A stretch of DNA of 21,161 nucleotides from Pilimelia columellifera (GTDB taxonomy: Bacteria > Actinomycetota > Actinomycetes > Mycobacteriales > Micromonosporaceae). Below the pieces are notes generated by a model that did no database searches, was not told the origin of the DNA, and saw nothing but the letters and a program-made list of their open reading frames with translations. Each line of letters opens with the position of its first letter. Position 1 is the first letter of the stretch. Both the position numbers and the translations under genes were made by a program. The stretch covers positions 1 to 21,161 of the forward strand of contig NZ_BAAARY010000026.1 in assembly GCF_039532605.1 (NCBI RefSeq), read 5' to 3'. Shown piece after piece: positions 14,574-21,061 of the stretch.

Positions 14574-15587
14574 ATGTGCGCCGCACGACGTCCGTTGCGT
14601 TTCGGGATCATGGGTTGCGCGGATATCGCCCGCCGCAAAATGCTGCCCGCACTCACCAGTGAGGCCTCGACGGTCGTGACCGCCGTCGCCAGTCGCGACA
14701 TCGCGAAAGCGACCGAGGTCACCGGTCAGTTCGGTGGCGTCGCGGTGCAAGGTTACGACGACCTACTCAGGCGCACCGATGTGGACGCGGTGTACATTCC
14801 GTTGCCGGCCGCGCTGCATGCTGAGTGGATCGCCCGTGCACTGCGCTCGGGTAAGCACGTACTCGCCGAGAAGCCCCTGACCACCGACTTTGCCCAGGCG
14901 CGGGAGCTGTTCGAGCTTGCGAGGCAACGCAACCTGGTCCTGTTTGAGAACTTCATGTTTCTCCAGCACTCGCAGCACGCCGCGGTGGCGCGCATGGTGG
15001 CTGAAGGTGCCATCGGTGAGCTGCGTGGGTTCGTCAGTACCTTTACCGTTCCGCCCAAACCGCCCGGCGATATTCGCTATCAACCGGAGATCGGTGGCGG
15101 GGCCCTCGACGACATCGGGGTATATCCCGTCCGCGCGGCCCTGCATTTCCTTCCTGGTGAGATCCGCGTAGCCGGCGCCGTTCTACGGCGCGGAGCGGAC
15201 ACCGGTGCGGTGGTCGCCGGCAGCGTGCTCCTGCATGCCCCCGACGGGGTGTTTGCTCAGCTGCAATTCGGCATGGAGCACTCCTACCGTTGCAGCTACA
15301 GCCTGGTGGGCAGCACCGGGCGCCTACTGCTTGATCGCGCATTCACCCCGCCGGTCGGTGTTTCACCTGTGGTCCGGCTGGAGCGTCAAGATCACCGAGA
15401 GGAGATCACGCTGCCGCCCGACGACCAGTTCCGCAACGTTGTGCGCCTGTTCAGTTCTGCCGTTGCGGCTGGTGATCTGTTGCCCGAACTCTCCGCAGCT
15501 TCGCTGCGCCACGCCGAGATAGTCGCGGCGGTCAAGGAACACGCCACGGTCTGCTCCATCACCGAACCGGAAGGGCACGAAAAGTGA
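14574..15587 (+). CDS. NDP-hexose 3-ketoreductase, Gfo/Idh/MocA family
   Basis: A 337-residue NAD(P)H-dependent oxidoreductase that reduces the 3-keto group made by the 2,3-dehydratase, giving a 2,6-dideoxy-4-ketohexose. The N-terminal Rossmann motif is RFGIMGCADIARR. The catalytic lysine is K100 in LAEKPLT, and the proton-donor tyrosine is Y184 in DDIGVYPVRAALHF, matching the layout of KijD10/OleW-type enzymes. The start is ATG 14574, with GGAGAG at 14561-14566 and one base between the upstream stop and this start. An in-frame ATG at 14511 lies inside the dehydratase gene and adds non-family sequence, so I rejected it. It ends with a 4-nt GTGA overlap into the thymidylyltransferase gene. The stereochemistry at C3 (olivose or digitoxose type) cannot be read from this. 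Confidence 0.92.
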   Translation: MCAARRPLRFGIMGCADIARRKMLPALTSEASTVVTAVASRDIAKATEVTGQFGGVAVQGYDDLLRRTDVDAVYIPLPAALHAEWIARALRSGKHVLAEKPLTTDFAQARELFELARQRNLVLFENFMFLQHSQHAAVARMVAEGAIGELRGFVSTFTVPPKPPGDIRYQPEIGGGALDDIGVYPVRAALHFLPGEIRVAGAVLRRGADTGAVVAGSVLLHAPDGVFAQLQFGMEHSYRCSYSLVGSTGRLLLDRAFTPPVGVSPVVRLERQDHREEITLPPDDQFRNVVRLFSSAVAAGDLLPELSAASLRHAEIVAAVKEHATVCSITEPEGHEK

Positions 15588-16492
15588 AGGGCATTGTCCT
15601 AGCCGGGGGGACCGGCACGCGTATGCATCCGATCACCATCTCGGTTTCCAAGCAGCTGCTCCCGGTGGGAGACAAGCCGATGATCTACTATCCGATCTCG
15701 GTACTGATAGCCGCGGGTATCCGCGACATTCTCGTCGTCACCCGGCCGGTGGATCAACGTCTGTTCCACGCTCTCCTCGGCGATGGCTCCCACCTCGGCC
15801 TCAACATCACCTATGCCGAGCAGGCACAGCCGGGCGGCATCGCTGAGGCGCTACTGCTCGGCGCAGATCACATTGGGAACGATGACTGCGCGCTGATTCT
15901 CGGCGACAACATTTTCCACGGCACCGCGTTCGCTCGACTGCTCCAGAAGGAAGCAGCCCAGGTGGACGGCTGCACGCTGTTCGGATACCGGGTGCAGGAC
16001 CCGGAGCGGTATGGCGTCGGTGTGACCGACGCCGACGGCCGCCTCGTCGCCATCGAAGAGAAGCCACGGCACCCCCGTTCCAACCGGGCCATCACGGGCC
16101 TCTACTTCTACGACAACGACGTTATCGACATCGCTAAGAACATTCAGCCGTCGGCCCGCGGCGAGCTGGAGATCTCCGACGTCAACGCGGTGTACCTGAG
16201 CCAGGGGCGGGCCAAGCTGATCGACCTCGGCAGAGGCTTCGCGTGGCTCGACACCGGAACTCCGGCAGCTCTGCTTCAGGCGGGTCAGTATGTTCGAACC
16301 CTGGAGGAGCGGCAGGGCGTGCGGATTGCGTGCCTCGAGGAGCTGGCACTGCGGATGGGCTTTATTGACGCCGATGCCTGCCATGCGCTCGGGGCAGCCA
16401 TGGTGAATTCCGACTACGGTGACTACGTCATGAATATCGCCGCCGAGATCAGCGGTGGCGACCGTACTTCATGGGTGCACCAAGGCGTGTGA
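15584..16492 (+). CDS. rmlA: Glucose-1-phosphate thymidylyltransferase (RmlA type)
   Basis: A 302-residue enzyme that couples dTTP and glucose-1-phosphate to dTDP-glucose, the entry step of the deoxysugar pathway. The nucleotide-binding motif is LAGGTGTRMHPITISVSKQL followed by LPVGDKPMIYYPISVLI. Further family signatures are QPGGIAEAL, ILGDNIFHG, VGVTDADGRLVAIEEKP, ITGLYFYDND, RGELEISDVNAVYL, and GFAWLDTGT near the C-terminus. The start is GTG 15584, overlapping the upstream TGA stop by 4 nt. Length is typical. It is the last gene of the sugar operon, and a strong hairpin follows. It could be called RfbA or a pathway-specific homologue such as OleS. Confidence 0.96.
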   Translation: MKGIVLAGGTGTRMHPITISVSKQLLPVGDKPMIYYPISVLIAAGIRDILVVTRPVDQRLFHALLGDGSHLGLNITYAEQAQPGGIAEALLLGADHIGNDDCALILGDNIFHGTAFARLLQKEAAQVDGCTLFGYRVQDPERYGVGVTDADGRLVAIEEKPRHPRSNRAITGLYFYDNDVIDIAKNIQPSARGELEISDVNAVYLSQGRAKLIDLGRGFAWLDTGTPAALLQAGQYVRTLEERQGVRIACLEELALRMGFIDADACHALGAAMVNSDYGDYVMNIAAEISGGDRTSWVHQGV

Positions 16493-16521
16493 GTCCTGTG
16501 TAGGTGGATTCGCCGCCTGCG

Positions 16522-16562
16522 CTATGGGGTCGCCGCTCAGCAAGCGAGCAGCGACCCCATAG
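16522..16562 (+). terminator. Hairpin terminator after the sugar operon
   Basis: CTATGGGGTCGC (16522-16533) pairs perfectly with GCGACCCCATAG (16551-16562). A further GCTC/GAGC pairing lies inside after one mismatch, leaving a 7-nt loop. It starts 30 bp after the rmlA stop. There is no T-run, which is common for actinobacterial terminators. Confidence 0.7.
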
Positions 16563-16776
16563 CCTGCGCCAGCTCGCACGGGGGAGCAAGCCTCGGCAAC
16601 ACGGGCAAGGGCGTCCAGCACCACTTCAGTGCTCGCGAGCGCTGACCGGGCCGTCAGGCACCCGGAGGCATTCCTGCCCGCCCCGAAGACACTCTCAAGA
16701 TGGGCCCAGCCACCGCATCTGCCCAGGGTCGGAAATGCCGGGTGCGACCCAGGTCATAGGTTCCGTCCGCTCCCGT

Positions 16777-16782
16777 TATAGT
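16777..16782 (+). promoter_or_regulatory. -10 box of the kinase-regulator operon, leaderless start
   Basis: TATAGT ends 9 nt before the ATG at 16792, with no ribosome site between them. This places the transcript start at or next to the start codon, i.e. a leaderless mRNA. No clear -35 box is visible 16-19 bp upstream. Confidence 0.5.
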
Positions 16783-16791
16783 TTGGACGCC

Positions 16792-18021
16792 ATGCGACCC
16801 GCCTCCCCCGGAAGCGTTACCCGGCCCTCGGGAGCCGGCGTCCGCAGCACCATCCTCGACGTTGTCGTTGCAGTACTCCTCTCCTGGCTCGCGGCGGTAG
16901 CCCCCCTCGATCCGCCTGGACCGGCGTTCGCCGGCCCGACGTTGGCATCCTGGCTGGCCGGTATCGCGGTGGGCCTGCCGCTGGCCGTGCGCCGTCGCCG
17001 GCCGCTGCCCGTCCTGTTCGCGGTAGTGACGGCGGCCGTGGCGGCGACCGCCTGTGGCATCGTCGGCTCTGGGGTCATCTGGGTGACCTATGTGCCCGTC
17101 GCGGTGGCGTCCTACACCGTGGCGGCAATGCGCCGGCCGTTGGTAGCGGTAGCTGCTGTGGCCGCTGCGCTGGCGGCGACCAGCGCCGCGATTCCATGGT
17201 TCTACCGTCGGTACGGCTCTTCCTCGGCGGCCACCGCGAACAGTGAGGTCCCGCTCTGGTGGGCGGTGGAGTTGGGCACGGTGACGGTGATCGTGACTGG
17301 GGCGTGGGTAGCGGGGTGGGTGGTGCGCTGGCGACGTATGGTCCGCGCCGATCTGGCCCGGCGCATGGCCCGCGACGCGGTAGCCGCCGAGCAGCTCAGG
17401 ATCGCCCGCGAACTGCACGACATCATCGGCCACAGTATGAGCCTGATCGCGGTCAAGGCATCAGTGGCCAACCACATCGCTGCCGAGCGCCCCGAGGAGG
17501 TGCGGCTAGCTCTGGGCGTAATTGAACGCACCAGCCGCGACGCGCTCACCGAGATTCGCCGTCTGCTCGGCGTTCTGCGCTCCGACTCCGACGCAGGGGC
17601 TGAGCTGAGCCCCGCTCCGAAGGTGGCCGACCTGGCAGATCTCGCCAGTCAGCTCCGTTCGGCGGGCCTGGCTGTGGACCTCCAGACGGACGGCATCAGC
17701 GACCTACCTCAAGGTGTCGACCTTGCGGTTTTCCGGGTGGTGCAGGAGGCGCTGACCAACGTTATGAAGCACTCCCACGCTGAGCATTGTCGGGTGACGG
17801 TGCGCGATGTCGGTGGCTCGATCCACATCGAAGTCTTTGACGGTGGTCGGGGTCACCGGTCGCCCACCCGACGCGTCGGCGGTGGCGGTGGGCAGGGTGT
17901 CATCGGCATGCGCGAGCGTGCGAGCATGTATGGCGGCTGGCTGGAAACTCGCTCGCAGGTAGGAGGCGGATTTCAGGTCGTCGCCGAGATTCCGTATGCC
18001 ACGGCTGAGGAGACGATATGA
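16792..18021 (+). CDS. DesK-type sensor histidine kinase
   Basis: A 409-residue membrane sensor kinase that autophosphorylates on histidine and passes the phosphate to the downstream regulator. The N-terminal ~175 residues contain about five hydrophobic segments separated by short Arg-rich loops, with no large external domain. This suggests sensing within or near the membrane. A HisKA_3 dimerisation motif follows, RIARELHDIIGHSMSLIAVK, with the phosphoaccepting His at H209. The HATPase_c domain has an N-box VVQEALTNVMKHSHAEH and a G-box GGGGGQGVIGMRERASMYGG. I start it at ATG 16792, next to a -10 box, rather than at in-frame ATG 16504, because the extra 96 residues are Arg/Pro/Ser-rich intergenic translation that includes the terminator hairpin. 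It overlaps the regulator gene by 4 nt (ATGA). The ligand is unknown; the pathway product or cell-envelope stress is plausible. Confidence 0.95.
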   Translation: MRPASPGSVTRPSGAGVRSTILDVVVAVLLSWLAAVAPLDPPGPAFAGPTLASWLAGIAVGLPLAVRRRRPLPVLFAVVTAAVAATACGIVGSGVIWVTYVPVAVASYTVAAMRRPLVAVAAVAAALAATSAAIPWFYRRYGSSSAATANSEVPLWWAVELGTVTVIVTGAWVAGWVVRWRRMVRADLARRMARDAVAAEQLRIARELHDIIGHSMSLIAVKASVANHIAAERPEEVRLALGVIERTSRDALTEIRRLLGVLRSDSDAGAELSPAPKVADLADLASQLRSAGLAVDLQTDGISDLPQGVDLAVFRVVQEALTNVMKHSHAEHCRVTVRDVGGSIHIEVFDGGRGHRSPTRRVGGGGGQGVIGMRERASMYGGWLETRSQVGGGFQVVAEIPYATAEETI

Positions 18022-18749
18022 CCGAGGACCAGTCCGCACCGGTGACGGGGTCGACCATCAGCGTCCTACTCGCCGACGACCACTCACTTATGCGGGAGAG
18101 TTTCCATGCCCTGCTCGATGCGACACCGGGGTTCGCTCCGGTGGGCGAGGCGCGCACCGGAGCTGAGGCAGTCCAGCTGGCACGGTTGCACCAGCCGGAC
18201 GTGGTTCTCATGGACGTCCGCATGCCCGAGCTTGACGGGATCGAAGCGACGCGCCAGATTTGCAGCGACGCCGCGACGGCCTCGGTCCGCGTGCTCATGC
18301 TGACCACATTCGATCTGGACGAGTACGTGTACGCGGCCCTTCAGGCTGGCGCGAGCGGCTTCCTCGTCAAGGACACGACCGCGACCGACCTGTTGGTGGG
18401 TATCCGGGTCGTAGCGTCCGGCGAGGCGCTTCTGGCGCCGCGCATCACCCGGCGCCTGATCTCAGCATTTGCCCAGCAACCTCGACCCCAGGCCGGCACC
18501 GCGATCGGTCTTAACGCGATCACCGAGCGCGAACGAGAGGTGCTCGTTCTGATTGCGAGCGGCCTGTCCAACACTGAGATCGCCGCGTCGCTGTACGTGG
18601 CTCTCGGCACCGTGAAGACCCACATCGGGCGGTTGCTCGGCAAGTTGGGGGCCCGTGACCGGGCTCAGCTCGTAATTATCGCCTACGAGGCCGGGCTGGT
18701 GCGCCCTCAGGGACGGACCGCGCCGGAGGCCGCATCGCGCAGGTCGTGA
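18018..18749 (+). CDS. LuxR/NarL-family response regulator
   Basis: A 243-residue DNA-binding regulator paired with the kinase just upstream. The receiver domain starts ISVLLADDHSLMRESFHALL. It has the phosphorylated Asp at D66 in PDVVLMDVRMPELDG, a conserved Thr in VLMLTTFDLDEYVYAAL, and the Lys in GFLVKDT. The C-terminal LuxR helix-turn-helix reads ITEREREVLVLIASGL, then SNTEIAASLYVALGTVKTHI and GRLLGKLGARDRAQLV. Length and domain order are standard. The ATG start at 18018 overlaps the kinase stop. Likely targets include the ABC transporter genes that follow, whose upstream region contains two dyads, and possibly the biosynthetic operons, but neither is shown here. Confidence 0.97.
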   Translation: MTEDQSAPVTGSTISVLLADDHSLMRESFHALLDATPGFAPVGEARTGAEAVQLARLHQPDVVLMDVRMPELDGIEATRQICSDAATASVRVLMLTTFDLDEYVYAALQAGASGFLVKDTTATDLLVGIRVVASGEALLAPRITRRLISAFAQQPRPQAGTAIGLNAITEREREVLVLIASGLSNTEIAASLYVALGTVKTHIGRLLGKLGARDRAQLVIIAYEAGLVRPQGRTAPEAASRRS

Positions 18750-18753
18750 CGGC

Positions 18754-18779
18754 GTCGAATTATGGTCGACCGATTCGAC
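18754..18779. promoter_or_regulatory. Inverted repeat upstream of the ABC operon
   Basis: GTCGAAT (18754-18760) is mirrored by ATTCGAC (18773-18779) with a 12-bp spacer that itself contains the palindrome GTCGAC (18765-18770). It begins five bases after the regulator stop codon. The dyad-within-dyad layout looks like a transcription-factor site; no regulator can be assigned by eye. Confidence 0.35.
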
Positions 18780-18781
18780 AA

Positions 18782-18807
18782 AACGTACCGGTCGTAACCG
18801 GCACGTT
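18782..18807 (+). terminator. Hairpin terminator or operator after the response regulator
   Basis: AACGTACCGGT (18782-18792) and ACCGGCACGTT (18797-18807) form an 11-bp stem with one A-C mismatch and a CGTA loop. GAC and then TTTT (18811-18814) follow. This fits an intrinsic terminator for the two-component operon. Its position upstream of the ABC genes also allows an operator role. Confidence 0.5.
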
Positions 18808-18899
18808 GACTTTTCACTCTTCAGTGATCGATGTACGACCCTGGTATGACGGCGCTTTCTGACCACAGACAGACGCAGGTCGTCCGCCCGACCTGGAAC

Positions 18900-18905
18900 C
18901 ATAAT
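18900..18905 (+). promoter_or_regulatory. -10 box of the ABC transporter operon, leaderless start
   Basis: CATAAT is followed by CCCC and then the ATG at 18910. There is no room for a ribosome site, so the transcript probably starts at the A of the ATG. No good -35 is visible at 16-18 bp. The 160-bp gap upstream contains the two dyads listed separately. Confidence 0.45.
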
Positions 18906-18909
18906 CCCC

Positions 18910-19824
18910 ATGATCGTTGTAAGGGAGCTGACCAAGCGGTACGGGTCGACATTGGCGCTCGACAAATTGTCATTCGAGGTTCAACCGGGCGTCGTTACTG
19001 GCTTTCTTGGCCCTAACGGTGCCGGTAAGTCAACGGCACTGCGAATACTCGTCAGCCTGGACCACCCGACCTCTGGCGAGGCGCTGATCGGCAATCGCCG
19101 ATATGACCAAATTCACCGGCCGATGCATGAAGTAGGTGCCGTGCTTGACGCGGGCGCCGCACATCCCGGCCGAACTGCGTTCCACCACCTGGAGAGCTTG
19201 GCCCGAAGCAATGGCATAGGTAAGGCGCGCGTCAAGGCAGTGCTCGAAAAGGTGGGGCTGGAGAGTGTTGCGCATAAGCGGCTCGGCGGCTTTTCTCTCG
19301 GGATGCGTCAGCGCCTCGGCATCGCCGGCGCGCTACTCGGTGACCCAGCTGTCATTCTGCTGGATGAGCCCGTCAATGGTCTGGATGCCTCCGGCATCCG
19401 GTGGATTCGCTCCACTCTGCGGTCGCTGGCTGCGGAGGGGCGCACTGTCTTGCTCTCCAGCCATCTCATGAGCGAGATGGCGCTCACTGTGGACCACGTT
19501 CTCATCATCGGTCGGGGTCGGCTGTTGAAGGCAACCTCGATGGAGGAGATGCGAGACCGCTTCGCACGAGACGTCCTCGTGCGGACTCCACGAGCTGGTG
19601 AGCTGGCGACCATCCTGACTGGGTTGGGTGCCTCCGTCACGTCTGATGGCGGGGAAGAGCTCGTTGTCGTCGGCGTGGACGCAGTCACTATCGGCGGTGC
19701 TGCCGCGGCGGCAGCGATTCCTCTACACGGGCTCACCCCCCGCGCCGCCACGCTCGAGGACGTGTACCTGGAACTGACCAACGACGCGGCGGAGTACCGA
19801 GCCGCTCCGGAGAAAGCGGCATGA
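18910..19824 (+). CDS. ABC transporter ATP-binding protein, DrrA-like
   Basis: A 304-residue ATPase that powers an export complex with the downstream membrane protein. Walker A is GPNGAGKST (residues 34-42), the signature region is GGFSLGMRQRLGIAGALL, Walker B is VILLDEPVNGLD, and the H-loop is LLSSHLMSEM. The C-terminal extension ends with the typical ATLEDVYLELT. The arrangement and length match drug- and antibiotic-export ATPases of the DrrA/CcmA group. The start ATG 18910 places the family's N-terminus (VRELTKRYG) correctly. It overlaps the permease gene by 4 nt (ATGA). Being next to a biosynthetic cluster and a two-component system, it may export the product or give self-resistance, which is inferred from position. 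Confidence 0.95.
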   Translation: MIVVRELTKRYGSTLALDKLSFEVQPGVVTGFLGPNGAGKSTALRILVSLDHPTSGEALIGNRRYDQIHRPMHEVGAVLDAGAAHPGRTAFHHLESLARSNGIGKARVKAVLEKVGLESVAHKRLGGFSLGMRQRLGIAGALLGDPAVILLDEPVNGLDASGIRWIRSTLRSLAAEGRTVLLSSHLMSEMALTVDHVLIIGRGRLLKATSMEEMRDRFARDVLVRTPRAGELATILTGLGASVTSDGGEELVVVGVDAVTIGGAAAAAAIPLHGLTPRAATLEDVYLELTNDAAEYRAAPEKAA

Positions 19825-20687
19825 CCATGACTACGCTTCAGGAACCTACGCTCCAGGAAAAGCCGACCGTCCCACGTGTGATCGACAGCGTGAGCCCGAC
19901 TTCAGGCACCAGGGTCTTCCGCGACACAGTCGCGGGCGAGTGGATAAAGCTACGGACGCTGCGATCGACCTATGCGTTCCTGGTCGGTGGTCTTGGCGCG
20001 ACGATGCTCGGCTCACTGATCCTGTACCTGCTGATCCAGTCTTACGACAAGGCGACGGCTGCCGACAAGGGAAACTTTGAGACTGCCGATCCCAGCGTCG
20101 TGTCCATACCGTTCGTTATGTTCTTCGTGGGGTCGATCGGCGCGATGCTGATCACCAGCGAGTTCACGACCCGGTCCATCGGGCCCGGTCTGCTGGCCGT
20201 CCCCCAACGACGACTTCTCCTGGGTGCAAAGGCGACGGTGGCCGGTACGGCGGCTCTCCTGGCCGGGCTGTTCTTCGCGTCATTATCGTTTGCCAGCGCG
20301 AAGATGTTGGTCGGCGACCGTCCGGCACCGATCAACCCCTGGCCGGTCTGGACCGATGCTCTGCCGAAGGTTTTCTGCGCAACCATCATCGTGATGGTGA
20401 CCACGATCGTGGCGGTGGGCCTCGGCACCTGGTTCCGTTCCACCGCGTCGACCCTGGTGACACTGGGATCCCTTCTGCTGGTGGCGCCGGCCTTTGCGCA
20501 CTTCCTGCCGACGGTTTGGCAGCTGCGGTTCGGTTCGATCCTGCTCCCGAACCTGATTCCCCAGCTCGCCGGCAGTAACCATCCGTACGTGTTGTCCCAA
20601 GGCGGGGCGGTCGCGGTGACGGTGGGCTACCTGGTGTTGGCACTCGGTGCCGGGACGATCAGCTTCGTCCGACGCGATGTTTCCTAA
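19821..20687 (+). CDS. ABC-2 type transporter permease
   Basis: A 288-residue membrane protein, partner of the ATPase it overlaps by 4 nt. A soluble N-terminal stretch of about 50 residues precedes the motif AGEWIKLRTLRSTYA, common in actinobacterial ABC-2 permeases. About six hydrophobic segments follow, including AFLVGGLGATMLGSLILYLL, IPFVMFFVGSIGAMLI, TVAGTAALLAGLFFASLSF, VFCATIIVMVTTIVAVGLG, LVTLGSLLLVAPAFAHFL and VAVTVGYLVLALGAGTI. Between the second and third lies TSEFTTRSIGPGLLAVPQRR, a typical cytoplasmic loop. Codon 155 (20283-20285) is TTA, the only in-frame TTA I noticed in the window. This is of interest if the host uses bldA-type control. Confidence 0.93.
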   Translation: MTMTTLQEPTLQEKPTVPRVIDSVSPTSGTRVFRDTVAGEWIKLRTLRSTYAFLVGGLGATMLGSLILYLLIQSYDKATAADKGNFETADPSVVSIPFVMFFVGSIGAMLITSEFTTRSIGPGLLAVPQRRLLLGAKATVAGTAALLAGLFFASLSFASAKMLVGDRPAPINPWPVWTDALPKVFCATIIVMVTTIVAVGLGTWFRSTASTLVTLGSLLLVAPAFAHFLPTVWQLRFGSILLPNLIPQLAGSNHPYVLSQGGAVAVTVGYLVLALGAGTISFVRRDVS

Positions 20688-20729
20688 GCAACCACAGTAG
20701 AACTCATCTCGAAGGGGGCTCGATCGGCA

Positions 20730-20987
20730 ATGTCCCATCTTTCTGGCCAGCTGCTTGCTGCGAGTGACACCGGTACCACGATCGCGGGCATAGGTTTCTG
20801 GATCGCCCTGATCGGCGTGTATGTGGCGCTGATTCTCTTCGTCCTGAGCAAGATCCTTCGCGCACCGTTGACCCAGGAGCAACGCACTCGCTGGGTGTGG
20901 TTCGTCTTCCTCGCGCCCATGCTCGGCATCATCTGCTGGTTCACTGTTGGCCAGCCGAAAGTTGGCGGCTCCCCTGAGCGCCGCTAA
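20730..20987 (+). CDS. Small PLDc_N-type membrane protein
   Basis: An 85-residue protein with two membrane segments, IGFWIALIGVYVALILFVLS and RWVWFVFLAPMLGIICWFTV, joined by a short basic loop. The spacing and the W..F..LAPMLGIICWF pattern resemble the PLDc_N family, small two-helix proteins often found near actinobacterial transporters and lantibiotic-immunity-type genes. AAGGGGG at about 20711-20717 lies 12 nt before the ATG, a rather long gap. It begins 42 bp after the permease stop, so it is probably the third gene of that operon. The function is unknown; an accessory or immunity role is a guess from position. Confidence 0.8.
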   Translation: MSHLSGQLLAASDTGTTIAGIGFWIALIGVYVALILFVLSKILRAPLTQEQRTRWVWFVFLAPMLGIICWFTVGQPKVGGSPERR

Positions 20988-20995
20988 AACCCAAT

Positions 20996-21031
20996 ACGAC
21001 AGGGACCGCCAAATTTGGCGGTCCCTGTCGT
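20996..21031. terminator. 36-bp perfect palindrome, likely bidirectional terminator
   Basis: The half-site ACGACAGGGACCGCCAAA is followed without any loop by its exact complement. It starts 9 bp after the stop of the small membrane protein gene. As RNA it forms a very stable hairpin in either direction, suiting a bidirectional terminator between the plus-strand operon and the minus-strand IS element. No T-run follows. Confidence 0.7.
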
Positions 21032-21061
21032 GCCGACGTGGCGCTCGTTCATTTCGTACGC

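Larger units (their letters stand above)
16493..16791. other. 299-bp intergenic region between sugar operon and sensor kinase
   Basis: It holds the hairpin at 16522-16562 and the kinase promoter near 16777. Between them I see the 10-bp palindrome GCTCGCGAGC near 16625 but nothing else I can name. The open frame that runs through it into the kinase has no family sequence. Confidence 0.6.

Noticed and set aside
16504..16791. N-terminal extension of the histidine kinase
   Set aside because: The 96 extra residues have no family pattern, include the hairpin downstream of rmlA, and lie before a -10 box next to the ATG at 16792.
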